DNA of 64,000 nucleotides, taken from assembly GCF_008710745.1 (NCBI RefSeq), contig NZ_VYSA01000004.1, forward strand, positions 186,001 to 250,000, written 5' to 3'. The position numbers and the translations under genes were made by a program. The DNA is from Microbacterium rhizomatis. GTDB lineage: Bacteria; Actinomycetota; Actinomycetes; Actinomycetales; Microbacteriaceae. Shown piece by piece: positions 25,589 to 34,806 of the stretch; positions within the stretch are counted from its first letter, which is position 1; each line of letters begins with the position of its first letter. The notes beneath the pieces were generated by a model that saw nothing but the letters and a program-made list of their open reading frames with translations, was not told where the DNA came from and did not search any database.

Positions 25589-26440
25589 GTGAGCGATCCG
25601 CGCACGAACCACACCACCCACACCGTCCTCGCGGCCCAGTCAGACGCGCGCTCGCAAGGGAATCGTGTCGCCAGCGCGATGCCGTACGTGCCGGCAGCCA
25701 CCAGTCCCTTCCTGCCCGCCGATGTTCCTGCATCGAGTGTCGTGTGGGCGGAGACGGTGCAGGGCGGGGGATACACTCACCAAGTCGTCGCGCGCGGGAC
25801 ACGCATCCGTTTCGAAGACGTCAGCGGCGACGCGTGCGCACACGTGCTGCTTTTCAATGCCGATGCGCCTTGGGAACGCCTCAACGTCGCTGATACGCAG
25901 AAGATCCCCTGGCAGGCGTATCCGACGGTGGATCATCCGTTGCTTTCCGGCGACGGCAGAGTTCTGGCCACGATCGTCTCGGATACCTCCGCGCGTCACG
26001 ACGCATTCGCAGGGCCTATGTCCAGTGCGCAGGCCACGGTCCGGTTCGGGGCGGCGGCTGCGGAGTCGGCTAACCCTAGTGGCGAGGCCTTGTTCGGTCT
26101 GGCCGCCTCCAAGCAGGGACTTACACCCCGTGACCTCCCGCCGAGTATCGCGTTCTTCCAGGGCGTGCGCGTCGCCGATGACGGGGAGCTTTTGTTCATC
26201 GGATCGGCAGGTCCGGGAACCGTGGTGGAGATCCTGGCGGAGATGCCCTTGATCGTGCTGGTCGCCAATGCGCCGCATGCCCTGGATTTGCGGGACGCAT
26301 ACACCGTCTCCGAACTGCGCCTCCACGCGTGGAAAGACGGTGCCACGACTCCGGATGACGCTCGCTGGGGGGCGACCCCTGAACGTGAACGGGCCTACTC
26401 GAATACTCAGGACTACATCTCTTCAAGGGGGATCGCATGA
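25589..26440 (+). CDS. DUF1989 protein, urea-carboxylase-associated UAAP1/CgdA-like
   Basis: 283 residues, DUF1989. It begins, after a variable 30-residue N-terminus, with the conserved VVWAETVQGGGYTHQVVARGTRIRFED and LLFNADAPWERLNVADTQKIPWQAY segments (described in pieces) and ends with VANAPHALDLRDAY, the pattern of the UAAP1 half of the pair. Paired DUF1989 proteins form the heteromeric carboxyguanidine deiminase (CgdAB) of bacterial guanidine degradation, which yields allophanate. GTG 25589 has GGAG six bases upstream; the stop overlaps its partner by four bases. Assignment as the CgdA-like subunit is by family and context. Confidence 0.82.
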   Translation: MSDPRTNHTTHTVLAAQSDARSQGNRVASAMPYVPAATSPFLPADVPASSVVWAETVQGGGYTHQVVARGTRIRFEDVSGDACAHVLLFNADAPWERLNVADTQKIPWQAYPTVDHPLLSGDGRVLATIVSDTSARHDAFAGPMSSAQATVRFGAAAAESANPSGEALFGLAASKQGLTPRDLPPSIAFFQGVRVADDGELLFIGSAGPGTVVEILAEMPLIVLVANAPHALDLRDAYTVSELRLHAWKDGATTPDDARWGATPERERAYSNTQDYISSRGIA

Positions 26441-27129
26441 ACTTTGCAGGCACCGCTACCGCGGAATGGTTCTCCTGGGGCTCGCCGCTTGTCGATACGC
26501 CTGAACGTGTGGTCCGGGACGACGTCGTTGCGCCGCGGGGGAGTTGGTCCGCGATCGTCCGCCAGGGTGACACGCTCACCATCGTCGATGTCGGCGGCAA
26601 CCAGTCCGCGGACTTTCTCGTGTACGCCGCCGAAGACATTACAGTCCGTTACAGCGTCCAGCACACACTCGCTGCGCAACGTAACGCGTACCTCCGAACA
26701 GGCGCCGTGCTGCTGTCCAACACGGGCGGGCCGCTGATGACACTGGTCGGGAACGAGGTCGATCGTCAGGACACCATCGGGGGTGCGTGCTCCAAGGAAT
26801 CCAACTCTCTGCGATACGGCCATCACACCGTCCATGAACATGCGTGCCGCGAGAACTTCCTCGCCGAAGGCGCCCGCTGGGGACTGGGTGCACGCGACCT
26901 GGTGTCAAACATCAACTGGTTCATGAATGTGCCCGTCGAGGCTGACGGCTCATTGGGGATCGTTGATGGCATGAGCGGCCCCGGTAAACGGGTCGCACTG
27001 CGAGCGGAGCGAGATGTGCTGGTCGTTGTCTCCAACTGCCCGCAGATGAATAACCCCTGCAATGACTTCAACCCCACTCCGCTGCGAATGATTGTGACCT
27101 CCCCTGACCTTGAGGCGGTGACAGCGTGA
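26437..27129 (+). CDS. DUF1989 protein, urea-carboxylase-associated UAAP2/CgdB-like
   Basis: 230 residues. It carries the cysteine-rich signature expected of UAAP2: GGACSKESNSLRYG near 110 and NCPQMNNPCNDFNPTPLR near 200, plus DVGGNQSADFLVY near 50. These cysteines plausibly form the metal or catalytic site of the deiminase. The ATG overlaps the UAAP1 stop, and its own stop overlaps allophanate hydrolase, so the three are made together. In known guanidine pathways a biotin-dependent guanidine/urea carboxylase accompanies them; none is in this window, so the source of carboxyguanidine is open. Confidence 0.85.
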   Translation: MNFAGTATAEWFSWGSPLVDTPERVVRDDVVAPRGSWSAIVRQGDTLTIVDVGGNQSADFLVYAAEDITVRYSVQHTLAAQRNAYLRTGAVLLSNTGGPLMTLVGNEVDRQDTIGGACSKESNSLRYGHHTVHEHACRENFLAEGARWGLGARDLVSNINWFMNVPVEADGSLGIVDGMSGPGKRVALRAERDVLVVVSNCPQMNNPCNDFNPTPLRMIVTSPDLEAVTA

Positions 27130-28838
27130 GCGCGCGGGAAAAAGTCACCGCGGCCTACCGCAGCATTCGAGCAGCCGATCGGCCCGAGGTCTGGATCAGC
27201 CTGCGCGAAGAGGAGGACGTCCTGCGGGAAGCCGACCGCATCGATGACCTTGTCAACGAGGGAGAGCGCCTCCCGCTGGCAGGGGTGATCGTCGCTGTCA
27301 AGGACAACATCGACGTGGCCGGTCTGCAGACAACCGCCGGCGCACCCAGCTACGCGTACTTGCCTGCTGCAGACGCCACCGCCGTCAGCCGTTTGCGCAC
27401 TGCCGGGGCCATCGTCATCGGCAAGACCAACCTGGACCAGTTCGCAACTGGGCTTGTCGGTGTGCGCAGCCCGTACGGGGCCGTTCGCAACTCGGTCGAT
27501 CCGTCGCGGATTTCGGGAGGATCCAGCTCAGGGTCCGCTGTCGCTGTCGCGCTCGGACTCGTAGACCTTGCACTGGGTACCGATACGGCAGGAAGCGGGC
27601 GAGTCCCGGCGGCGCTCAACGGCATCTGGGGTTTCAAGCCCACCCGGGGGCGAGTGCCGGCTACAGGGGTTGTGCCCGCCTGCCGCACGCTGGACTGCGT
27701 GACAGTGTTCGCCCGCGAACCGCGCCTAGGGCGGCATGCCGTCGACGTGATGGCGGGACCGGACGGGAACGATCCGTTAGCCGGTCTGCGGGTAGCACCA
27801 GCCAGCACACGACCCATCCGCCGGGTCCTCATTCCTACCGTGGACGAGTACGCCGACATCGCGCCGGGATGGGGTGACGCATTCCAGTCCGTGATCTCGG
27901 ATCTGCAGGTACAGGGCGTCGAGGTCGTCGAACGCAGCATCGAACCGTTGCTGGCCGCGGCGTCGTTGCTCTACGGAGGCGCTTTCGTCGCCGAGCGCTA
28001 CTCCGCAGTGGGTGCGCATATCGCCGAAAACCAGGCGCTCATCGGCACCGACCTGGACAAATCCGTAGCACGCATCATCCTCGACGGGGCGAATCCGACC
28101 GCCTCAGCGCTGTTCGACGACATGGAACGCCTGGACCGACTGCGCCTGCGCGCAACTGAACTCCTCGCCGACGCCGACGCAGACGCCATCCTCACACCGA
28201 CCACGACGTGGCACCCCACCATCGAGCAAGTCAGGGCGGACCCCATCGCCGCGAACAGTCGAATGGGTCGGTTCACGAACTACGCCAACCTCATGGACAT
28301 GGCTTCCCTCGCCGTGCCGGCAGGGACCGTGGACGGGTTGCCGTTTGGAGTCATGTTCACCGGCCCGGCCTTTTCCGACGACCAGCTCGCCGAGGTGGCC
28401 GGACTAATCGGAGCAGAACACGTCGATGTCGCCCTGTTCGGGGCGCACATGTCTGGCGGACCCCTCAACTACCAAATCACCCAGCTCGGGGCCAGTTTTC
28501 GAGGCTCGGTGCGAACTTCATCGACCTACCGGCTTTACGCGTTGGACACTGATCCGCCAAAGCCAGGTCTCGTCCATGTTGGTGCCGGCGAACCCGGATA
28601 TCCCATCGAGGGGGAGTTGTGGAGCATGCCCGCGGATGGACTGGGTCGCTTTCTGGATTCCCTGCCCCGACCGATGGCACTGGGCAAGATCCGCACGGAT
28701 GACGGTGAGCTGATAACGGGCTTCCTCGTCGAGCCTGAAGCGCTCGAGAACTCCCTCGACATCAGCAGTTACGGCGGCTGGACGAACTGGCAGCGCGCGC
28801 AAGCGACAGACACTCGGCAAGACGCAATCCCCCTGTAA
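27126..28838 (+). CDS. atzF: Allophanate hydrolase
   Basis: 570 residues, the usual length for AtzF. The amidase-signature domain has K59 (VAVKDNID), S133 (GGSSSGSAVA) and nucleophile S157 (TDTAGSGRVPA); the Lys-Ser-Ser spacing equals that of AtzF. The C-terminal allophanate-hydrolase domain (about 440-560) is recognisable from LYALDTDPPKPGLVHVG, EGELWSMPADGLGRFLDSLP and LGKIRTDDG (separate motifs), and in AtzF it removes the second carboxyl group. Product: 2 NH3 and 2 CO2 from allophanate. Coupled by a four-base overlap to the DUF1989 pair. Confidence 0.92.
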   Translation: MSAREKVTAAYRSIRAADRPEVWISLREEEDVLREADRIDDLVNEGERLPLAGVIVAVKDNIDVAGLQTTAGAPSYAYLPAADATAVSRLRTAGAIVIGKTNLDQFATGLVGVRSPYGAVRNSVDPSRISGGSSSGSAVAVALGLVDLALGTDTAGSGRVPAALNGIWGFKPTRGRVPATGVVPACRTLDCVTVFAREPRLGRHAVDVMAGPDGNDPLAGLRVAPASTRPIRRVLIPTVDEYADIAPGWGDAFQSVISDLQVQGVEVVERSIEPLLAAASLLYGGAFVAERYSAVGAHIAENQALIGTDLDKSVARIILDGANPTASALFDDMERLDRLRLRATELLADADADAILTPTTTWHPTIEQVRADPIAANSRMGRFTNYANLMDMASLAVPAGTVDGLPFGVMFTGPAFSDDQLAEVAGLIGAEHVDVALFGAHMSGGPLNYQITQLGASFRGSVRTSSTYRLYALDTDPPKPGLVHVGAGEPGYPIEGELWSMPADGLGRFLDSLPRPMALGKIRTDDGELITGFLVEPEALENSLDISSYGGWTNWQRAQATDTRQDAIPL

Positions 28839-28858
28839 CACAGGCGAAATCGCCCAGA

Positions 28859-28874
28859 CCTATCGATCGATAGG
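28859..28874. promoter_or_regulatory. Perfect palindrome before the second Dpp-type operon (probable TetR operator)
   Basis: CCTATCGATCGATAGG is a perfect 16-bp palindrome lying 32 bp before the binding-protein start. It shares CTATC/GATAG arms with the site at 25557, implying common control by the TetR regulator at 24.9 kb. Confidence 0.65.
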
Positions 28875-28905
28875 CTGAGTTTTGTTCCCATACAGGAGGC
28901 CTCTA

Positions 28906-30477
28906 ATGTTCGCCAGCAAGAGCATCACCCTGATCGGTGGCGGAGTATCCGTCCTGCTCATCGCCGCCCTTACCGGCTGCAGCGCCTCCGGGGGAGTGCC
29001 GGGCGCATCAGAGGGTGGCGAACTCCGGCTCGCCCTCCTCGGAGACATCGCCACCCCCGACCCAGACACCGCTTACGACGGTTCCGAACTCAATCTCGTC
29101 AACAGCGCGTATGAGGGACTCCTCGGGTACGTCCCCGGACAAGAGGAACCTGAGCTGACCGGGGTCCTCGCAACGGCGTGGACCGCAAGTGAGGACAACA
29201 CGGTCTATACATTCCGACTCCGCGAGGGCGTGACATTCCACGACGGGACGCCGTTCACCGCCGATGCCGTCCAAAGTTCCTTCGACCGCCGCAACGCCAT
29301 TGGCGAGGGTCCGTCCTATATGACAAGCGGTATCTCGTCCGTCGAGGCAACCAACGACCACGAGGTCACGATCACCCTCGAGCAGCCCAACAGCTCCTTC
29401 CTGGACCTTCTGGCCTCCCCCTTCGGCCCGAAGATCATCAGCCCGACAGCCCTCGAAGACCACCCTGTTACCGATAGCGGTGAAGACTGGTTTGACTCCC
29501 ACGATGCCGGCACCGGCCCGTACACGTACGGCGACTTCGAGCCGGGAACGTCCTACCAGCTCCACGCATACAGCGACTACTGGGGAAACGCTCCCGGGTA
29601 TGACATGGTCCGCTTCGACGTGTTCTCCAACTCCGCCACCATCCAACTCGAACTGGAAAGCGGCGGCGTAGACGGTCTGATCGGGTACGCAGACGCGGCG
29701 ACGTTTGCGCAGCTGGAGAGCAGCGACAAGCTGAGCGCTTACGCATTCCCGAGCATGGAAACGCCAACCATGTTCGTCAACCCGCAGAGTCCAGACCTCG
29801 CGGACGACGCTGTGCGCCGCTCCTTCGTATCGGCGATCGATTTCGACGACCTCGCCAAGAGCGCACTTGCCGACACCGCCACCCCGACCGAAGGCGTGTT
29901 CCCCGTAACGCTGCTTCCTGCCGATTTGAACACCCAGGCCATCCCCTACGACGCGACCGCGCTCGCTCCGCTCGCGGAGGGACAGCTGGCAGACTCCACC
30001 ATCACGATCGCCTACGCCCAGGCGGGGCCGGCCGCTCAAGCGCTCAGCGACAACCTTGCCGCTGTCCTCAACGGTGCAGGCATCGCCGCAGAAAGCGTCG
30101 GATACGACACGGGAAGCTACTACTCCGTACTCACCGAGGGTTCATCGGCCCCGGACATCACGTTCTACTCCGGGTTCCCTGACACGGCGTCCCCTGACGC
30201 GTGGGGATTCGTGTTCTACACCCCCGCGGGAGGCCTGGACCTGTTCGGTGCCGACGTACCCGGCGTGGCGGACCTGATCGATCAGGCAACAGTCACCGGT
30301 GACGACGCGCTCTACGGCCAGGTCGCACAGTTGGTCAGCGAGTCCGGCTACTGGCGCTCGGTAGCGACCAGCCTCGGGCTCGCCGTCTTCCAGAACGGAA
30401 TCGACGGCGTCGATCGGGCTTATAGCCCGGTGATCACAGGCGTCCTCGACATCGCTCTCCTCCAGCCGCCCGCCTGA
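28906..30477 (+). CDS. ABC transporter substrate-binding lipoprotein, family 5 (second Dpp/Opp system)
   Basis: 523 residues. Signal peptide with lipobox ALTGC (lipidated C25) and the family-5 motif FRLREGVTFHDGTPFTADAV near 105, plus GPYTYGDF near 200. ATG 28906 has CAGGAGG seven bases upstream; an earlier in-frame start lacks this. It delivers the substrate of the middle block. Its neighbours (allophanate hydrolase, cysteine hydrolases) suggest a ureido, guanidino or amide compound rather than a peptide (inference). Confidence 0.92.
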   Translation: MFASKSITLIGGGVSVLLIAALTGCSASGGVPGASEGGELRLALLGDIATPDPDTAYDGSELNLVNSAYEGLLGYVPGQEEPELTGVLATAWTASEDNTVYTFRLREGVTFHDGTPFTADAVQSSFDRRNAIGEGPSYMTSGISSVEATNDHEVTITLEQPNSSFLDLLASPFGPKIISPTALEDHPVTDSGEDWFDSHDAGTGPYTYGDFEPGTSYQLHAYSDYWGNAPGYDMVRFDVFSNSATIQLELESGGVDGLIGYADAATFAQLESSDKLSAYAFPSMETPTMFVNPQSPDLADDAVRRSFVSAIDFDDLAKSALADTATPTEGVFPVTLLPADLNTQAIPYDATALAPLAEGQLADSTITIAYAQAGPAAQALSDNLAAVLNGAGIAAESVGYDTGSYYSVLTEGSSAPDITFYSGFPDTASPDAWGFVFYTPAGGLDLFGADVPGVADLIDQATVTGDDALYGQVAQLVSESGYWRSVATSLGLAVFQNGIDGVDRAYSPVITGVLDIALLQPPA

Positions 30478-30554
30478 TCGACCCTCACCTGGTCGTCAGA
30501 GCCACGTCTGAGGCCTGACACATTTCCAGGTTCGCCACACTGCAGGAGGTAGAC

Positions 30555-32213
30555 ATGTCCGTTGCGACCCTCGACAACTTGTCGATCCACTACGAAACGC
30601 CGCTGAGGACCGTCACTGCTGTCGACCAGGTGAGCCTGATCGTCGAGCCCGGACAGTGCTTGGGCCTGGTTGGTGAGTCGGGGTCCGGCAAGAGCACAAT
30701 CGGTCAAGCTCTGCAGGGGCTGCTGGCGCGAGAGTCCACAGCGCGCGCGACCGGCCACCTCACAATTGCGGGCCGCGTTCTCTCACCGACGGAGAACTCC
30801 GCTTGGGAAGGTATCCGCGGTAACAAAGTCACCACGGTGTTCCAGGATCCGATGACGTCGCTAGACCCGACCATGACGATCGGTCGCATGATGGCGCGGA
30901 TCACGCGCAGCGGTGAGGAGAGCTTGCGGTGGCTGGAAGAAGTGGAGATCCGCAGCCCGCGGACCGTGTTGAAGTCCTACCCGCATCAGCTGTCGGGCGG
31001 GATGCGGCAACGGGTGATGATCGCGCTTGCGTTGGCGCGCCGACCCGCGTTGCTGATCGCGGACGAACCCACCACGGCGCTCGACGTCGGCGTGCAAGCT
31101 CAGATCCTCAAGCTCCTCGCTCGTGAGCGTGACTCGCTCGGCTGCGGTGTGCTCTTCATCACCCACGACCTGGGTGTGGCACGAGCAATGTGCGACGACA
31201 TCGCGGTGATGCGCAACGGTCGCATCATCGAGCGTGGCACCAGCGGCCAGATCTTCGACGCTCCATCTGAGGCGTACACGCAGCGCCTCGTCGCCTCCCG
31301 ACTGACCTTAGATGTTGAGCGCGCGACTCCGCTGGGATTGCCGGAGTCTTCGGTCATCGCGTCCATGGGGGAGGCGTTGCGAGAACGCGGGCTGGAATCC
31401 GACTCTGTGACTGAGCGGTGGGAGCGGGGGGACCTCAAGTGGACCGATTTCGATCAGCCAAGTTCCGTTGCTGCGACTCCTGCCCTCACGATGCGGGGCG
31501 TCTCGAAGTCGTTCCGTAGCGGAAGCCTGTTCGGCGTAAGAAAGCAGGTCCTCGACGACGTCGAACTGGTCGTGCCGCACCGTCAAAGCGTTGCGCTGGT
31601 AGGCGAGTCCGGGTCCGGCAAGTCCACGATCCTGCGCATCGCCGCTGGACTTGAGCGTCCGGACACTGGTGAGGTGAGCATTGCCGGAGCCGTGGGATCC
31701 GGTGTTCAAGTGGTCTTTCAGGACGCCGGCGTGTCGCTCACACCGTGGCTGACCGTGTCGCAGCTGCTGATGGAGCGACTCGCGAACGCGCCAGAGACCC
31801 GCAGCCTGCATCACTCTGCTCACGCCGCATCAGTCCGGCTGGCCTTGGAGCGTGTCGCCCTTGACCCTTCTATCCTCGGTGCACGCGCCTCGCAACTGTC
31901 CGGCGGCCAAAGACAGCGCGTCGCGATTGCACGCGCGATCGTGGTTCCACCGACCGTCCTGCTGTGCGATGAGCCCACGAGCGCCCTGGACGTATCCGTG
32001 GCATGCACGGTGTTGAACCTTCTCAACCTGCTGCGTCACGAACTGGGAATGTCCATCCTGTTCGTGACTCACGACCTTGCCGCCGCACGGATCATCGCGG
32101 ACCGGGTCGACATCATCAGCGGCGGTCGCATCATCGAATCGGTGCCGGCAGAGGAGATCCGCGCCGTCGAGAGTGAGCATGGAAGGCGGCTGTTGGATGC
32201 TGTTCTTGCGTGA
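30555..32213 (+). CDS. Fused double ABC ATPase (DppD-DppF type)
   Basis: 552 residues, two complete ATPase domains in one chain. Domain 1 has Walker A at 40-47 (GESGSGKS), LSGGM at 146-150 and DEPTTALD near 170. Domain 2 has Walker A at 350-357, LSGGQ at 448-452 and DEPTSALD near 472. A 50-residue linker with the end of domain 1 separates them. Fusions of this kind are known (GsiA-type, actinobacterial Dpp systems). ATG 30555 follows GCAGGAGG. Both sites look competent. It energises the permeases downstream, whose first start lies inside its 3' end. Confidence 0.9.
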   Translation: MSVATLDNLSIHYETPLRTVTAVDQVSLIVEPGQCLGLVGESGSGKSTIGQALQGLLARESTARATGHLTIAGRVLSPTENSAWEGIRGNKVTTVFQDPMTSLDPTMTIGRMMARITRSGEESLRWLEEVEIRSPRTVLKSYPHQLSGGMRQRVMIALALARRPALLIADEPTTALDVGVQAQILKLLARERDSLGCGVLFITHDLGVARAMCDDIAVMRNGRIIERGTSGQIFDAPSEAYTQRLVASRLTLDVERATPLGLPESSVIASMGEALRERGLESDSVTERWERGDLKWTDFDQPSSVAATPALTMRGVSKSFRSGSLFGVRKQVLDDVELVVPHRQSVALVGESGSGKSTILRIAAGLERPDTGEVSIAGAVGSGVQVVFQDAGVSLTPWLTVSQLLMERLANAPETRSLHHSAHAASVRLALERVALDPSILGARASQLSGGQRQRVAIARAIVVPPTVLLCDEPTSALDVSVACTVLNLLNLLRHELGMSILFVTHDLAAARIIADRVDIISGGRIIESVPAEEIRAVESEHGRRLLDAVLA

Positions 32214-33072
32214 GCTAACCCCGACCGAGGAGGCCGTCCTCGCACCGCCCCCGCCACGCCCGCGGCGACACTTCACCATTGGTGAGTCGATCGCGTTGTT
32301 CACCCTCGTGGGTCTGATCGTGGTGGCCGTGATAGGGCCGATGATTGCCTGGTACAGCCCCATCGTCCCCAGCGGTGCGCCGTTCCTGCCGCCGGGATCA
32401 AGCGGTCACCTGTTGGGAACGGACAACCTCGGCTTCGACATTGGCACACGCGTCGTGTTCGGGCTGCGGATCAGCCTGTTCGCTGCTGTTACTGTGACAG
32501 TGATCAGTGCCGTTGCCGGGATGATCCTGGGTACCGTCGCAGCCTTCATCGGCGGATGGTTGGACAGCGCCCTGATGCGCGTCACTGACCTGTTCCTGGC
32601 CTTCCCCGCGACAATCGTGGCGATGGCGATCGCTGCGAGCCTCGGGTCCAGCCTGACCAGTGCGATGATCGGCATCGCTGTTGTGTGGTGGCCGATGTAC
32701 GCGCGGCTGACACGCGGAGAGGTACGCCGGGTCATCAACAGCCCCTACGTCGAAGCGGCTCGCATGGGCGGCACCCGCGGCGTTCGCCTGCTCGTCAAAC
32801 ATGTGCTGCCGTCGGTGGTCCCCACCGTCCTGGTCACGGCAAGCCTCGATGTGGGCGCAGTCGTACTCACTCTGGCGAGCCTGTCGTTCATCGGGCTGGG
32901 AACGCCTGCGCCCGCCCCGGAGCTCGGTCTGATGGCGTCCGCGGGGATGCAATACATCCTTTCCGCATGGTGGATCGCGGTGATCCCCGGGATCGCGATC
33001 GCCCTGGTCGCGCTGGTATTCAACTATGTCGGCGACGGACTGCGCACGGTCCTTCGCGCGAAAGGCTTCTAA
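32197..33072 (+). CDS. ABC transporter permease, DppC type
   Basis: 291 residues, DppC layout with SGHLLGTDNLGFDIGTRVVFG near 67, EAA loop SPYVEAARMGGTRGVRLLVK and SFIGLGTPAPAPELG near the end. The start is uncertain: ATG 32197 has GGAAGG ten bases upstream, and ATG 32179 adds six residues. Either way it overlaps the fused ATPase by 17 or more bases. The gene order (binding protein, fused ATPase, DppC, DppB) is the reverse of the common Dpp order. Confidence 0.88.
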   Translation: MLFLRELTPTEEAVLAPPPPRPRRHFTIGESIALFTLVGLIVVAVIGPMIAWYSPIVPSGAPFLPPGSSGHLLGTDNLGFDIGTRVVFGLRISLFAAVTVTVISAVAGMILGTVAAFIGGWLDSALMRVTDLFLAFPATIVAMAIAASLGSSLTSAMIGIAVVWWPMYARLTRGEVRRVINSPYVEAARMGGTRGVRLLVKHVLPSVVPTVLVTASLDVGAVVLTLASLSFIGLGTPAPAPELGLMASAGMQYILSAWWIAVIPGIAIALVALVFNYVGDGLRTVLRAKGF

Positions 33073-33074
33073 CC

Positions 33075-34070
33075 ATGATCCGCTTCGCGATCGATCGTAC
33101 AGTTTCCGCGGTCGTGGTCCTGTTCGTACTCTTGCTGCTGATCTTCACCGTCAGCCGCGCGGGCGGCGCCGATCCCGTTCGCGGGTACCTTGGTGCCAAC
33201 GCTTCATCGGAGGCCATCGCGGCCGCACGCGAACGGCTTGGTCTCGATCAGCCACTTTTCATTCAGTTCGGTCAGTACTTGCAGAGTCTTGTGCAGGGTG
33301 ACCTAGGGCTCAGCCTCAGTACCCGACGTCCGGTAGCGGAAGAGCTTGCTCGACGGATTCCCGCTACCGCGGAGCTGGCGCTGTGGGCCATCCTGTTCGC
33401 GTTGATCCTCGCTGTGGTGTTCGCGGGCGCCTACTCCCTCCGCGGACGGGTCGCTGCCGGCATCAGATTCGTGCTCTTCAGCGCTGCCAGTGCACCAGCA
33501 TTCCTGCTCGCTACCGCCGGCGTGCTACTTCTGTTCGCTCAGCTCGGTTGGCTGCCCGCGTCCGGGCGCACCTCCTTTGGCCCCAGCGACGGGATGACCG
33601 GACTGTACGTCCTCGATGGGATCCTCGCCGGAAGCCCCGCATACGCATGGGATGCCTTCCAGCACGTGCTCCTGCCCGCGCTGGCCGCCGCTGTCGGACC
33701 CGGCGTGGCCATTGCACGGGTGCTGGCGGACGGCGTTTCGGGCTCCATGAAAAGCGGTTATGCACAAACGGCCCGCTCGCTCGGAGATTCCGAACTCACC
33801 ATCGTCCGCCGTCACGCGCTACGTAACGCCTCCAGCCCCGCTCTGACGCTTCTGGGCGTGCAGATCGGAATGATGTTGTCCAGCTTGGTGGTCGTGGAGC
33901 AGATCTTCTCGTGGAACGGTCTCGGCCAGTACTTGACCTCCGCTATCAGCGCTGCCGATCTCAACGCGGTGGCCGCCATCAGTCTCGTGCTCGGAGCGTT
34001 CTACGTCCTCATCAACACCCTTGTCGACATCGTCCTTGCGATCGTCGATCCGCGGGTGCGTCTGTCCTGA
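33075..34070 (+). CDS. ABC transporter permease, DppB type
   Basis: 331 residues. The N-terminal helix (FAIDRTVSAVVVLFVLLLL) is followed by a DppB-type extracytoplasmic segment with GADPVRGYLG and ARERLGLDQPLFIQFGQYL. The EAA loop is GYAQTARSLGDSELTIVRRH. ATG 33075 lies two bases after the DppC stop; frames extending further upstream run within the DppC gene. It is followed 38 bp later by the cysteine hydrolase pair, probably in the same operon. Confidence 0.9.
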   Translation: MIRFAIDRTVSAVVVLFVLLLLIFTVSRAGGADPVRGYLGANASSEAIAAARERLGLDQPLFIQFGQYLQSLVQGDLGLSLSTRRPVAEELARRIPATAELALWAILFALILAVVFAGAYSLRGRVAAGIRFVLFSAASAPAFLLATAGVLLLFAQLGWLPASGRTSFGPSDGMTGLYVLDGILAGSPAYAWDAFQHVLLPALAAAVGPGVAIARVLADGVSGSMKSGYAQTARSLGDSELTIVRRHALRNASSPALTLLGVQIGMMLSSLVVVEQIFSWNGLGQYLTSAISAADLNAVAAISLVLGAFYVLINTLVDIVLAIVDPRVRLS

Positions 34071-34108
34071 ACGTCGCACCCACCGTCCCTCGAAGGAGCA
34101 ATACACCT

Positions 34109-34777
34109 GTGTCCACTGAGCTTGTTATGTCCACTGAACTCGTCTGGCCCGTTCAGGTCACCGAATGGGATCCGTCACCGGAGCTGAAACCCGTCGGAAA
34201 CGTCGTCCTCGTCGTCATCGATCTGCACAGCGACGGCCCCCGCACCATCGATGCGGCCGGCTTGGCTATTCGTGACGACCGCAACGAACGAGCCGCCGAG
34301 CTCGTGTCTGCGTTCCGCGCGAAGTCCGCGCCGGTCGTGTTCGTCCACGAGGTGCATAACTCCACCCTGGTGGACTTCGGGCGTGAACTTGACAACAACG
34401 AAGAGCCCTACGCCGTCGAAGGAGCAGTAGGCACGGAAATCTTCCCCGGGCTGGCGCCGACCGACGACGAATACACGATCATCAAACGTCGTCACTCGGC
34501 GTTCTTCGGCACTGAGCTGGACATCGTGCTCCGCGGCTACCATGCCGAGACGATCATCCTGATCGGCGACCGCACCGACGCCGCAATCCACTACACCGCC
34601 GTTGATGCCCACCAGCACGACTACCGGATCCGCGTCATCTCCGACCTAGTGATCGGATCCGACGCCGAGCTAAACGACGCGGCACTTCGCGCGATCAAAT
34701 ACCTCCAGCGTGACGCGCTGATCAGTACCGACGCCGTCCATGACTGGCTCGACACTCTCCCCGCACCGCAGTCCTAA
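34109..34777 (+). CDS. Isochorismatase-like protein lacking the catalytic cysteine (copy 2)
   Basis: 222 residues, paralogous to the cysteine hydrolases at 9.0 and 34.8 kb. D38 (LVVIDLHSD) and K126 (IIKRRHSAFFGTEL) of the triad are kept, but the nucleophile position in GDRTDAAIHYTAVDAH is A159 where the others have Cys. It is otherwise intact and colinear, so a catalytically dead partner or binding protein is more likely than a decaying gene. GTG 34109 follows GAAGGAG by ten bases; ATG 34127 is an alternative but too far away. The N-terminus repeats STELV-M-STELV because of an 18-bp imperfect duplication. Confidence 0.85.
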   Translation: MSTELVMSTELVWPVQVTEWDPSPELKPVGNVVLVVIDLHSDGPRTIDAAGLAIRDDRNERAAELVSAFRAKSAPVVFVHEVHNSTLVDFGRELDNNEEPYAVEGAVGTEIFPGLAPTDDEYTIIKRRHSAFFGTELDIVLRGYHAETIILIGDRTDAAIHYTAVDAHQHDYRIRVISDLVIGSDAELNDAALRAIKYLQRDALISTDAVHDWLDTLPAPQS

Positions 34778-34806
34778 CACCTCACATCAAACGAAAGCGC
34801 ACCCTC

